NCBI RefSeq assembly: GCF_005239225.2 | Contig: NC_133290.1 | Span: 11,354,204-11,418,203, forward strand | Length of the DNA stretch: 64,000 nt | Direction: 5' to 3' | From: Populus alba | Lineage: Eukaryota > Streptophyta > Magnoliopsida > Malpighiales > Salicaceae | Shown: positions 37,395 to 48,960 of the stretch, one piece after another | How the letters are laid out: each line of letters starts with the position of its first letter | How positions within the stretch are numbered: the stretch's first letter is position 1 | The notes under the pieces: model-generated | Databases searched by the model: none | Seen by the model: only the letters and a program-made list of their open reading frames with translations | Told to the model about the DNA's origin: nothing | Translations under genes and position numbers: made by a program

Positions 37395-38975
37395 TCATTT
37401 GTTAAGGCGATATGTAGGAATAGCTAGTAGATGCTTGGACCTGCAGAGTACGAGACCAAACTCTTCTGTCATGTCCACTTCAGATGGCAATATTCCATTT
37501 GGAAGTTCCCAGTCAAAGCAATGCAGCAGCTGCGCAACCACCAGCCGCACCGCAGTCAGCCCTAATTGCATTCCAGGGCAGCTTCTGCGGCCAGTGCCAA
37601 ATGGAATAAGCTGGAAGTCGCGGCCCCGAACATCAATGTCACTGCCAACAAACCTCTCTGGATAAAACTTTTCTGCATCGGTCCAAGCTTTTGGGTCTCG
37701 ACCAATGGCCCATACATTGATTATAACATGTGATTTCTTCGGTATGTGGAAGCCATTCACAACGCAGTCCTCCGTGGCCTCATGAGGGATCATCAGAGGA
37801 CCCGCTGGATGGAACCGCAAGGTTTCCTTCACAACCATGTCTAGGTACTCCAACCTCTCCAAGTCTGATTCCTCTACCATCCTTCGCTTTCCCACTACTT
37901 CTTCTAGTTCTCTTTGCAGTTTCTTCATAACCCGTGGATTTTTTATCAGTTCTGAGAGTGCCCAGTCAATCACAGTTGCTGAAGTGTCCACTGAACCCAC
38001 AAGCATGTCCTGCAAAATTAAAAGATATTTAGATTAGTAATGTGCCACCATTGTTGAGTAGTTAATTTAACTCTTTCATCAAGATTAAAAGATAAAATGC
38101 TCATTTACCAGCATCATTGCTTTCATACAGCCTTGATCGACGAGGTACTCGTTTTCTTCGGATTTTATGAAACTTAGCATGACGTCAACAAAGTCCTTGT
38201 TTTTGCCCTTCTCCTGGTAGTGTACATGCTCGTGAATAATCTTGTCAAGAAAGACATCTAACACTTTGGAAATAGCCTTCATGCGTCTTGTCAGTCCCTG
38301 GAGATCAAGAGCTGCGATTTGAGGAATGTAATCTCCCAAGTGTGGAGCTGCTGATAAATGCATGACCTCTTGCATCACAGATTTGAATCCCCTCTCATCA
38401 AGATCCTCATCTAAATATTTCTTCCCAAACACCATTCTACAGCTCATGTCAGCACTGAGGGACGAAACCTTGGCACTCAGATCGACAGCAACACGTTCCT
38501 GTGCAGCTTCTTGAATGTACTTAATCAACAGATCAAGCTCCTCCATTCTCATTGCCTTGAAAGATGCAACTTTCAAGCTACTAAGCAACTCTACTGTGCA
38601 CATCTTACGCATGCTGCGCCAATACGAACCGTATTGTCCAAAAGCCATGCCTTTTTGTCCATAAGAGATGTACCTTGCAGACTCGCGAGGTGGTCTGCCA
38701 GCAAAAACAAGGTCATGGGTCTTAAGAAATAATTCGGCAGCTTCAGGCGAAGAGACAACAATGGTCGGCACCAGGCCTAACTGCAAATGCATGATGGGGC
38801 CATATTTTTGAGCAAGCTGATGAAGAGCTCGATGAGGGAACTTCCCTAACAAATGAAGACTTCCAAAAATTGGAAACCCTCTTGGACCAGGCGGTAGTCT
38901 CTTATTCTCGGTGCTTAACCATCGGAGCAGAAAGATAAGTGCAACAAAGGCTAGAGAAGTCCAAATCCAAGCCAT
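37395..38975 (-). CDS. CYP736A: cytochrome P450, CYP736A-like (gene 3)
   Basis: Exon 1 is 38,975-38,109, exon 2 is 38,009-37,395, with a 99-bp phase-0 intron at the same codon as genes 1 and 2; 493 codons. It has a hydrophobic anchor (about residues 2-20), PPGP (28-31), I-helix GSVDT, ExxR (E351, R354), PERF (406-409) and haem loop [10 protein letters not shown] with Cys433. The N-terminal linker is four residues shorter than in genes 1 and 2, and overall divergence from them is much larger than between 1 and 2. It differs from gene 4 at only three of the 147 shared residues visible here. Two of these (Phe for Leu after ExxR, Gln for His after the haem Cys) are changes in gene 3, because genes 1, 2 and 4 agree. 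No disabling change is seen. Confidence 0.95.
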
Positions 38976-39262
38976 GAATCTGTGATTCTATAACTTGCTG
39001 TTCTTGAAGTGTATAAAATCTCTGCCCTTTTATTTACTTGGATATTGTGACTTAGGAATCGAAGCCTGAAAGAAAAACAAACAGGAGAGGTAAGTTCATC
39101 GTTGTTGTTGTTTGTTGTTTTGATCGAACTTTAACTTGTGTGTAGTTAAGATCGATCGTGACATACTATAAAAACACATTACTTTCTGTGGAGAGAAGGA
39201 TGGGATGCCCAGCCAACAATAAATAGGTTAGGTTGCATCTCATGGCTTTCAAAACACACCGT
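38976..39262. other. upstream flank of P450 gene 3
   Basis: Presumed promoter and leader on the minus strand. No clear TATA box could be chosen among the AT-rich stretches, and there is no similarity to the gene 1/2 promoter block. Confidence 0.4.
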
Positions 39263-39980
39263 TTAGGAGAGACAAAAGGAGAGTAATCCAATGAAATTAC
39301 ATGAGATATTTGTGAGAGAAGCTCTAGAATGTTTACTTTTATTAGAAGAGAAATTATTAATTGTTTTTCTATTAATAAAATATTATTGTGATTTTTATAT
39401 TATATAGTATTTTTTTTCTCATAAGCAAATTAATCTAATTTTTTAGTCAACTAGCGTAAATTCTTGAATTTATTATTATTTATTTTTCTTGGTGTCTTAT
39501 TGCCTGTTTGAAATTGTTTTTTAAAAGTATTTTTAAAAAAAATTTAAATTTTTTTTTCTTTGAATTAATATATTTTTGATGTTTTTAAATTATTTTGATA
39601 TACTGATTTTAAAAATAATTTTTAAAAAAATAAAAAAAATATTATTAATATATTTTTTTAAATAAAAAATATTTTAAAAAACAACAACAATTACACTCTT
39701 ATGACTCTTTTGTGTATTTTATTTAGCTTGGAGGCATTAAAGACACACCATTTAGGAGAGATAAAAGGAGAGCAATCCAATGAAATATATGAGATATTTG
39801 TGAGAGAAGCTCTAGAGTGTTTACTTTTATTAGAAGAGAAATTATTAATTTTTTTTCTATTAATGAAATATTATTGTGATTTTTATATCATATAGTAATT
39901 TTTTTCTTGTAAGCAAATTAATCTAATTTTTAGTCAACCACGTAAATTCTATTATTATTTATTTTCCTTGTTGTCTTAGA
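39263..39980. repeat. direct repeat of about 235 bp with a spacer
   Basis: 39,263-39,500 and 39,745-39,980 share 'gagatatttgtgagagaagc', 'tttacttttattagaagag' and 'gcaaattaatctaatttt' in order. The spacer (39,500-39,720) is poly-A/T-rich. The open frame over the second copy is not conserved in the first, so it is not a gene. Confidence 0.8.
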
Positions 39981-40078
39981 GTTGTGTATTTTATTTAGCA
40001 TGGCGGCATTAAAGACTAAAATTAAGTGCAAACTAGCAAAAGTGCCGTAAGCTTTCGGTATTCTAGATTTGTCAGCAC
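39977..40078. repeat. dispersed repeat, copy 2
   Basis: Partner of 34,564-34,673, same orientation. See that entry for the shared blocks. Confidence 0.75.
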
Positions 40079-41108
40079 AGATAACCACAAACACCTTCCG
40101 CATCACCTGCCCCCTTTTGTCCTAGCACCTATTTTTGAAACCATGTGTCTCGCAGCCTGATTCCATGATGCCTCTCCGGGGTTTGAAAAATAAATGCCTA
40201 CGGGTGTGCTTGGCAAAACGCACCTTTAGGCCTTGGTTATAATTTTTTTGCTCATTATAATTTGATATTTAAACAAATAAATCTCTTTTTCATAATAGAA
40301 AATTTCAAAAATATTTGGAGGACTTCGTTGATTTATTTGTAGGCTCCTCACATTTTGCTTTATTTTTTTTCTTTATTTTTATATTTTTTTGTAAATATAT
40401 TCATTCTGTGGACTATTACTATAAAAATTAAATTATAAGAGATGATATTGAAAAATAAATATTCAAAAATAATATATATATATATATAGCAATTAAAATT
40501 TTGAGGATCAAATTTGATATAATCAGCAAATAATATAATATATCTAAATTTTTTTATAACTTTCAGAAAGTATTTTCCGTTCCGAAATACATATTTCCGC
40601 TTTCCTCGTTGTTTCTAAAAATTATTTAAATAAACAATTTTATATGTACTAATACTTGCACTCAATTTGTCCTACTAAATATTAATATTATAGCACTGTG
40701 AAGAGATCTTTGATTTTTAATCTCTTTCGATTTTATAAACTCTGATTTTTTTTACGTTTTGCTGATCAAAAACGTTCTCTTGAAGTTTTCACATTCTCGC
40801 GTATTACAACTTTCAAAACTCCATTCTTAATTTTAATTCTAAAAAAATTTAATTTCTTTTTCAAATTAATTTTTTTATATTTTTAAATTATTTTAATAGC
40901 TGATATTAAAAATAAATTTTAAAAAATAAAAAAATATATCATTTTAATATATTCATTCACTAAATGTTTTATGCATATAATTTCCAGGATATTTTATGTG
41001 TATTTCATTGAAACCTAGCCCACCTCAATTATGACGACTTCAAAAACTTTTGACATGTTAAAGGATAGTAAGGTCGTGGAGGTCCAGTATTTGGCTACTG
41101 ATGTGTAC
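40079..41108. other. intergenic with a MITE fragment
   Basis: 40,430-40,620 matches the interior and one end of the MITE family at 45.4-47.2 kb ('caattaaaattttgaggatc', 'tttgatataatcagcaaata', then 'cagaaagtattttccg'). The rest shows no gene or recognised element. Confidence 0.65.
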
Positions 41109-41116
41109 TTGGCAAG

Positions 41117-42409
41117 CAAGGTTATTAAAATCACAATTTTAACACAACACAGAAAGTCGTTCATAAACTCAGATCGTAAAAACAGATCGTAGAATCGTAA
41201 GGAATTTTAAAATACATTAAAAAAAAATTCATGCTTCAAATAAAAATTCATACATAGTTCAAGCACCTTAAAAAACATGCTTCAAATAAAAATTCATACA
41301 TATTTCAAGCCTTCAAATAAAAATTCATATATAGTTTAAGCATCTTAAAATACATGATTCAAATAAAATTTGAGAGTCAATTGGTCAAAAATTGAAGAAT
41401 TAATAACTTTGAGAATTTAATTAAAATTTGGATTAGTTTAATTAATGAAATCATGAGCTTAATTAAGGAATTGATGAGTTTGAGGACTTAATTAAACTTT
41501 GATTTAATTAATTAAAGGAATTGGGGGTTCAATTGAAGAAACACCAGAGTTTAGAGCTCATACAAAGAAAAATTGCTAGAAAATTAAAGTCCAAGGACCA
41601 AATTGAATAGTCCAAAAACTCAGGACTGTTGCATAAATGGTGCTATAACTCAGGGATTCAATTGAATTTAATCCAAGGACATAATTAGAAATCAATTATT
41701 ACTGATTAAGATCTTAATTGTTAAGTTTAAATTGTTTAGGGACCAAATTGAAAAACAATCATCCCAAGGACATGACGACACCGTTTTAGAAAGCATTGTT
41801 CATTGTTACATTTTGCGCGGACGAAGACCAATTCAACAGAGAAATCTGTAGCAAATTATGGACCACGTCTCTTGCCCATGATCCCGTTCGTGATTTGAAT
41901 AACAGTCATACAAAGACGAGATTGATTTAGGGGGGACTGGAAGGGAAGCACACGAAACAAAACAGGGGGGAGAAACCAGTTAGGAAGGGGAACGCAAGCA
42001 AAACCCATAGAAAAAACCCAGAAAACAGGGGAACGAGCAGGGGACTGTGCAAGAATTGTTAGTACTTTCGCGGTTTCACCTGAAGACTAAAGTGAAGAGT
42101 GAAGACAGTGCAAGAAAAACCAGTGCAAGAAAAAAGTGAAAACAATCCGTGATTGTGCAAGAAAAATCCAATAGGCTTCTGACAGCTGGACATGAGGGGG
42201 GAGAATTTTGTCTCAGAGCCTAATTTTGTCAAAATCTCAAAATCGGTCCTGAAATTGCGATTTTACGCGATTTCATCCGATTTTTGTGATTTCACCTGAT
42301 TTCAACCCGATTTTATCCCTTTTTGATTTTTTCAAGCGATTCAACCCGTAATGCATGTTTTGACTCGTAAAATCATATGACGAGTCAAAACGCGATTTTA
42401 ACAACCATG
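41117..42409. mobile_element. hAT-like non-autonomous transposon
   Basis: A 1,293-bp element flanked by perfect 8-bp direct repeats TTGGCAAG (41,109-41,116 and 42,410-42,417), the duplication length expected of hAT. Its ends are inverted repeats: left CAAGGTTATTAAAATC, right complement CATGGTTGTTAAAATC, 14 of 16 matching. No transposase domain is found, so it would move only in trans. The interior includes a 41,380-41,790 stretch ('gaggacttaattaa', 'gaccaaattgaa', 'cgacaccgtttt') that resembles the U3 of gypsy-type LTRs such as 49.2-49.7 kb, suggesting a captured LTR piece. Confidence 0.72.
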
Positions 42410-42417
42410 TTGGCAAG

Positions 42418-43379
42418 TATCAGCCACCAAATGATCATGGAATGTAAGAACAGTATGATAGCTTCGTTCCTTGTTTGAGTAGCTTCGTTCCATTACTTGC
42501 TATGGAAAAGCTCCTTTGGTAAATGGTCTTTGCAAATGAATGAGTGTCTGATTTCCCACCACATTTAATTAAGAGTGTGTTTGGTATTGCGGTAAATGTT
42601 GTGGTTGTGGTTTGAAAAAAGTTGTTTTATAAAAAGTACTTTTAATTGAGGTTGGTTTGAAAAAATAGGTGTTTGGTTAAAACTGTGGTTAAAATTGAGG
42701 TCGAATAAAAAGTAGTTTAATGTGTTTGGTTAAGAATGTTTTAAAATTGAGGTTATAAAATAATTTTAAGAAATATATATTAATATTGATGGTTTTAAAT
42801 TTAAATATTGTAAATTTAATTACTCCTATTACATCATGGAATAAATAATACTTTATATAAAATATTTTTTATTATTCCATTAAACTATATATAATTTCAT
42901 TACGTACAAAATTCATCCCGATAAGAATTACAGTTTTCATAAATTTTTGAGCGTGTAATAAAAATCAAATAAAATATTATCAAGTATAAAATTGATATTA
43001 CAGTGCGAGTGAATTTAATTTACTTTATACTAGTTTTTCGAGAAAAAAATATTTTTCTAAATTAGTTTTTTTAAAAAAATAAAAAAACTGTTAAAAAAAT
43101 TAATACATTGAAGAAAAAAAAAGTGCATGTGAACAGTGCATGTGAATTGCACTGTTCACTGTGAACAGTGCAATTCACTGGCAGTGTGGCCTGAAACTCA
43201 CACTCAAAGCAGTAGTTTACTGCTTCTCAAAAGTCGTGGGTCCTGCTGCATATAAATGGCGGGACCCATGTGCTTTTATTATTTTACTATTTGTAACCAA
43301 ACAGCCATTTCATGCGTTTGAGAAGAAACACGAACGTGAACGCGTTGCAAAACGGAGTACGACACGTGATATTTTCTAG
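42418..43379. mobile_element. candidate MITE or foldback repeat
   Basis: From about 42,572 ('gagtgtgtttggtattgcgg') to about 43,310 ('ttgtaaccaaacagcc') the ends are weakly inverted around TGTTTGGT. No convincing target duplication was found. It contains a perfect palindrome with 18-bp arms at 43,142-43,178 and a block with 'cgtgggtcc' and 'gggaccca' further right. A roughly 70-codon open frame at 43,161 is a by-product of this repeat. Confidence 0.4.
43142..43178. repeat. perfect palindrome, 18-bp arms
   Basis: Left arm GTGAATTGCACTGTTCAC (43,142-43,159), one central T, right arm its exact complement (43,161-43,178). Confidence 0.95.
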
Positions 43380-43407
43380 ATAGCATTGGTTGCCAAAGAC
43401 TTGGCTA

Positions 43408-43487
43408 CAATTTCTCGATTATCATCCATCAAGTGATGGTGATATCGTGGTATCACCATCACTTGATGGATGATAATCGAGAAATTG
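43408..43487. repeat. perfect inverted repeat, 37-bp arms and 6-nt loop
   Basis: Left arm 43,408-43,444 begins CAATTTCTCGATTATC; right arm 43,451-43,487 is its exact reverse complement; the loop is TCGTGG. Neither flank extends the pairing. A transcript from either strand would fold into an 80-nt hairpin without a mismatch. It lies about 90 bp inside the copia LTR/PBS at 43,575-43,769. Confidence 0.97.
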
Positions 43488-43574
43488 TTTTTGCCTTCCT
43501 TAGAAAATTGCTTGCGCTCCACGATAGTGGACAATCGGCAGAGAAAAAAAATGAGGCAAGAAACAGAGGCAGAG

Positions 43575-43769
43575 AGCTCTGATATCATGTAAAACGGAGA
43601 AAGAAAAGATTTGCCAGAAAAAGTTATTTTCATTTATATACAAGTATTTTCCTATAATTGTGCTTAGCTATTTTTGGAATAAGAATTACAACCCTTGACA
43701 GCATATTTTTACATATTTTTTTCCTAATCCATTACGTAACCATGAGATATTGTTGATCCTTTCTTAACA
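43575..43769 (-). mobile_element. copia-type LTR with primer-binding site
   Basis: On the minus strand an LTR of 182 bp (43,769-43,588) reads TGTTAAGAAAGG...GTTTTACA, contains a TATAAATG box, and is followed at once by TGATATCAGAGC (43,587-43,576), one base from the tRNA-Met primer-binding site. About 90 bp of leader follow and then the hairpin. No gag or pol is seen to the left, so this is a truncated element or a miniature (TRIM-like) one whose second LTR is not visible. Confidence 0.7.
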
Positions 43770-43970
43770 GAAGCCCCCAGCAACGTACACTTCCCATCAG
43801 ACGAGCTGCAAAGGAAGAGCACAAACTGTATCTATTAGCACATATTCATTGCTATTTTCTAAGCTATGAAATGCTTCTTCTGAGAAACATATAAATTGCT
43901 TAACCCTTCAAGTAAGCTGTCCCCTGTTCTTGTTAATAATAGCAATAATTATCTATCTGCATTAAGTTTG

Positions 43971-44596
43971 TAAGCCAGCAAGGAATAATAGCGGGGTAGA
44001 TGTCCATCAGACAAGCTACAGAGGAAGTTGTAATTAGACCATGAACCGTATCTGTCCCCGAGAACAGTTGCCATCAGACGAGCTACAGAGGAAGTTGTAA
44101 TTAGAGCATGAACCGTATCTGTCCCCGAGAACAGTTGCCATCAGACGAGCTACAGAGGAAGTTGTAATTAGAGCATGAACCCTATCTGTCCCCGAGAACG
44201 GTTGCCATCAGACTTGCAGCAAAAATGTCAATTTTGGAAATTAGTACTGCCGTGTTTCCAACGCTCACTCTTGTCCAACGCTCACTCTTTTGTAAGCCAG
44301 CAAGGAATAATAGCGGGGTAGATGTCCATCAGACAAGCTACAGAGGAAGTTGTAATAAGACCATGAACCGTATCTGTCCCCGAGAACAGTTGCCATCAGA
44401 CGAGCTACAGAGGAAGTTGTAATTAGAGCATGAACCGTATCTGTCCCCGAGAACAGTTGCCATCAGACGAGCTACAGAGGAAGTTGTAATTAGAGCATGA
44501 ACCCTATCTGTCCCCGAGAACGGTTGCCATCAGACTTGCAGCAAAAATGTCAATTTTGGAAATTAGTACTGCCGTGTTTCCAACGCTCACTCTTGT
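43971..44596. repeat. two-level tandem repeat: 67-bp units in 322-bp blocks
   Basis: The core 'ccatcagac' recurs exactly every 67 bp at 44,004, 44,071, 44,138 and 44,205, and again at 44,326, 44,393, 44,460 and 44,527. The whole block from 'taagccagcaagg' is repeated at 322 bp (43,971 and 44,293). A single diverged ancestor-like unit stands at about 43,795. The unit length is not a multiple of three and frames change between units, so it does not encode a repeat protein. Confidence 0.93.
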
Positions 44597-45394
44597 GTGG
44601 ACAATATCTATACGTGCATCCAGAGGTCAAGGACAGACCAAATGAAGATTGGTTCTCCCTTGTTGATGCTGAAAGAGAGAGACCTCTTAGGACGACCAAT
44701 CCCACAGTATTGCAAGAACCCTCAAACTCCAATCTCCATTGTTTGTCAGTTTTCTAGTAACTGTTCAATCAAGCTGTTGCCAGAACGTGTTGACTGGTTT
44801 ACAACTTGTGTTAGTGACTCAAGGGACCTCTCCTCGTGTGGAAATATTCGCTGAAAGGATTTATTGGTTGCTGTACAGCTGCGGATTGGACACAAGAAGG
44901 TGAAGACGACTTTTTGTTTATCAATTGTTTTTTATTTCAATTACGTATACATTATCCATAGTTTAAATTATTCTTGGTCTAGTTTTTTTGCTTTTTAAAC
45001 CACAGCCATTATCAAGCTGTAATTGAACATTGGAAATTTCCATGTCACCTTCTTGTCATGTGAATGTAATTAGACTTTGTGTTATCATTTTTACCTAATA
45101 TAGTTGAAATGTAAGACATTGTCCCTGGAATGCTTGTTTTTTCTAATATGATGATCTCATTTTACAACCCAGATGATATATTTATATTTATCATTAATTA
45201 ATAATTATAAGAATTAAATAATAGATTAAGTGAGCAAGTGATCTTGAGATACACACCGGGCTGCATTACATACGAGAGTCTCACCATGATGTATGGAATC
45301 TGTGACTGTTTCTAATGCCAGAGATATGTTTGATAATATGATTGAATCAGGAAAGGAGATCAAAGTTTCCTCCGTAATTGTCGTGCTTAACGTT
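44597..45394. other. unassigned sequence after the tandem repeat
   Basis: 44,597-44,860 has a more gene-like composition than its surroundings and overlapping open frames of 60-86 codons in three frames, but none gives a recognisable domain. It could be a decayed exon or a retrotransposon leader. The remainder is AT-rich without features. Confidence 0.35.
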
Positions 45395-46142
45395 TACTGT
45401 ATGAATGGTTTGATAATATAAATTTTAGAAAAATAAATTGAAAAATATTTTTCAGTGTTCGGTTATAATATGAAAATAAGCTGAAAAATAACTTATTAAT
45501 ATTTTTTTTAAGTTTATTAAAATAAAGAAGAACAAATCTTACAAATTAAAAAGTTAAATGAGAATGAAATTGAAAAAAAAATATAATTTCATGAATTATC
45601 TCAAATAAAATAAATAATAATCAAAAATAATAGAGATTAAATCTAAAAATTAAAAAATTAAAAGATGAAGAAATTAAAAGAATAATAATTAACATTTCAT
45701 AAATTATTTCAAATAAAATAAGTAACAATCAAAAGAATGAAGACTAAATTTGATAAATAAAAAAATTTCAATTAAAAAATGATAAGGGAAAAGCAAGTAA
45801 CAATTATAAAAATGAGGATCAAAGTTAATATAAAAATTAAATTATAAGAGATGAAATTGAAAAATAAATATTCAAAACAAAATATATATATATATATAGC
45901 AATTAAAATTTTGAGGATCAAATTTGATATAATTAGCAAATAATATGATATTTCTAAATTTTTCATAACTTTCAGAAAGTGTTTTCCGCCCAAAATAAAA
46001 GGAAAATACTTTCCTGGAAACCAAGTCAAATTTTTCTTTGACTAGAAAGTGTTTTCCATTAATCAAATTTTCTAATAGCAAATAAATACAGAAAAATTTA
46101 AAAAAATAATTTCTTAAAAATTACTTTTTAAACAACAAACAC
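45395..46142 (-). mobile_element. MITE family fragment, copy C
   Basis: Matches the interior and one end of copy B in the same orientation ('gttattttcc'-like end text, 'acaaatcttacaaattaaaa', 'ttgaggatcaaatttgatat'). The ends are degenerate ('caacaaacacactc' at the right), so the boundaries are approximate. Confidence 0.6.
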
Positions 46143-46144
46143 AC

Positions 46145-47175
46145 TCTTCGTTTGTTTGCTGGAAAGTAGTTTCTTTTTGGAAAGTAAATTCCAGGAAATT
46201 GAATTCCGAGAAAGTATTTTCCAATGTTTGGTAGTGTAATGAAAAATAAGTTAGAAAACACTTTCCAGTGTTTGGTTATGTCATGGAAAATGAGCTAGAA
46301 AATAACTTATTAATATTTTATTTTTCTCAAGTTTATTAAAATAATGAGGAACAAATCTTACAAATTAAAAGGTTGAATGAGAATGAAATTGAAAAAAAAA
46401 TTTCATAAATTATCTCAAATAAAATAAATAATAATTAAAATAATAAAGATCAAATCTAAAAAAATTAAAAAAAAAATGAAAGATGAAGAAATTAAAATAA
46501 TAATAATCAACATTTTATAAATTATTTCAAATAAAATAAGTAACAATCAAAAAAAAATAAGGACCAAATTTGATAGATAAAAAATTTCAATAAAAATATA
46601 ATAAGGAAAAAGCAAATAGCAATTATAAAAATAAGGACCAAAGTTAATATAAAAATAAAATTTTAAGAGATGAAATTGAAAAATAAATATTTCAAAACAA
46701 AATATATATAGCAATCAAAAGTTTGATGATCAAATTTGATATAATCAGCAAATAATGACATTCTAAATTTTTCACAACTTCCGGAAAGTGTTTTCCCCTC
46801 AAATTTTTCAGGAAAACACTTTCCTGAAAACCAAGCCAAATTTTTCTTTTACTAGAAAGTGTTTTTCATTGACCAACTTTCATACTGGCAAACAAACACA
46901 AAAAAGTTTGGAAAGTGCTTTCCCGGAAACCACTTTCCGGAAAACAAACACAGCTAAAGGAAACACTTTCCTGAAAACCAAGTCAATTTTTTCTTTGACT
47001 GAAATTGACTAAAAAGTGTTTTCCGTTGACCAGAAAGTGTTTTCTGTTGACTAGAAAGTATTTTCCATTAACCGGAAAGTGTTTTTCGTTGACCAACTTT
47101 CCTAATGACAAACAAACACAGGAAAGTTTGGAAAATGGTTTCCCGGAAACTATTTTCCGGAAAACAAACATGGCC
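46145..47175 (-). mobile_element. Tourist/PIF-Harbinger-type MITE, copy B
   Basis: Inverted copy of the element at 6882-7868. It starts TCTTCGTTTGTTTGCTGGA and ends in the complement of GGCCATGTTTGTTTTCC, followed by TTA (47,176-47,178). It shares with copy A the doubled end: an extra 'aaacaaacacagctaa' terminus lies internally near 46,950. The left target duplication is not recognisable, perhaps because copy C abuts it. Confidence 0.72.
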
Positions 47176-47299
47176 TTAGAGCGTGTTTGTTTGGAGGAAA
47201 ACAGATTCCTGGAATTCACTTTCCTTGTTTTCCCATGTTTAGTAGCCATTTGGAAAAGCAGTCAACGGAATCTAAATTCCAGTCAAACTTAAGAAAACA

Positions 47300-48960
47300 A
47301 CGCTCTAAAAGGAAAGTGTTTTCCTTCTGTTAATGAAAGGAAAACACTTTCCTTTTTTTTTCTCCGTTCATTTTCCCAAATACTACAGTCTCTCTTTCTC
47401 TTTTATTTCATCAAAATCAATTGGAAGCTGAGCAGGAACAAAAGCATTTTTCTGGAACAACGTATTTTCCTAGACCAATTAATTTCAGGTATTTTTTTTT
47501 CCTCTGTTTTTTCTTTATGTTTTTATCTTCTTCTTCTTCGTAGATCTGTAAATATTATGGCATAATTTCTTAATATTTTTTGGACAAATCTGCTGCCTGT
47601 CTGCTGCCTGGGATAAATCTGATGCCTGTGATATTTTTCCCATAAAATTTTCAACATAAAACAGTGTTCCTCTTCATCAATTCTCGTCAAATTCTACAAT
47701 TAAAACAAACCAAAAATTAATCAATCAACAAACAAAAACACATTTTTTCTTCATCAATCACAATCGGCAACTAAGATCATCTAACCTAACAAGGGGGGGA
47801 ATCCAAACAAAGGGACAAAACCGATGGGGGGGATTACTGTGACAGAGGCAAAACAGGGAGGAATCATTTTTGTGAACAGAGAGGGGACGCCATTTCTGTG
47901 AACAGCGAGAGGCCGGGGGGGGATGAGAAGCAGCCTCATATCCTTTACTGTGAAGCAGCCTCTCCCTGGATCCGACCACCATATCCTTAGCAACGATACC
48001 ATAACAAGTAGTCAGGGGAGAGATGGAGGACAAACCGACAGTGAGAGGGAACAGGGGAATGGGGGAATGAGAGACCGAGAGGGTGAGGGAACATGGGAAA
48101 TGGGGAAAACGAGGGGGTGAGGGAAATGATAATAGGGGAATTGGGGGAACCAATTATAGACCCGAGAGGGAGAGGCGAATGGGGAGACCGAGAGGAGGGG
48201 AATGAGAGGAGAGGGGAATTGGGGTAACCAATTATAGACCCGATAGGGATAGGGGAATGGGGAGATCGAGAGAGGGAAACCGAGAGGAGGCGAATGAGAG
48301 GAGAGGGGAATTACAACTGAACCGAGAGGGGAGGGGAATGAGAGGAGAGGGGAATGGCAACAGTGCATTTGGGTTATGTTAATGGGGAATTATAAAACCG
48401 GTTAGGGAACTGGGGAATGAATTATTGCATTCGTTTTTCTTGCTCAGTGCACAATTACTTTTATGAATTATAACATTAGTTTTTCGCATCTTAATCTGCA
48501 CAAGAGAGGAAATGGGGAATGGAAATGGGGAATGAATTATAGGGAAATGTTATGGGAACCGAAAGGGTCAAAAGAATGGGAGAATGGGATGGGAATTATA
48601 ACAGAACTCTCTAATAAACATAAATTTATGTTTTATTTTTCTTTGATTAATTTATAATTAATGTTTGATTATATTTGTTATATATGGATAAATTTGTGGA
48701 ACTATACTGTTGTGAACTTACGAAATGAATAATTTTTAAAACGGTTTTATTATCGAGAAATTGAGTGTTATGGTCTTAAATAATATATTTTAAGATCTTG
48801 TTTGTTTAGGGAATTAGATATCATTGCCATAACTATTATACATTGTCAGCTTCTTTTAGCATAATTTATAGTATTAATTGTGTAAGTATTTTATATGTTT
48901 TTTTTAATATTTATTTCCCTAAATTTTTAGGTTTCGTTATCAGAAAACTTCACTTTCATG
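47300..48960 (+). other. 5' non-coding part of the Harbinger element
   Basis: No coding domain. 48,000-48,370 is a purine-rich irregular repeat ('gaatggggaga', 'ccgagaggaggg', 'gagaggagaggggaat'). A possible 5' UTR exon ends at 'atttcag' with a GT about 47,489. A 3' splice site with a pyrimidine tract ('aaatttttag') ends at about 48,930, 32 bp before the predicted start codon, so a long leader intron is plausible. Open frames on the minus strand are Pro/Ser/Phe-rich shadows of the purine tract. Confidence 0.45.

Noticed and set aside
42572..43310. A clean Tourist-type MITE call for this interval
   Set aside because: The ends are only weakly inverted and the flanks give no TWA or other matching duplication, so it is listed only as a candidate at low confidence.
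44497..44854. Overlapping 60-86-codon frames after the 67-bp repeats
   Set aside because: Three frames and both strands are open at once and none matches a known family, so there is no basis to call a gene. It is kept as unassigned sequence.
47758..48368. Pro/Ser/Phe-rich minus-strand open frames
   Set aside because: They are shadows of the purine-rich repeat at 48,000-48,370. Composition is dictated by the tract.
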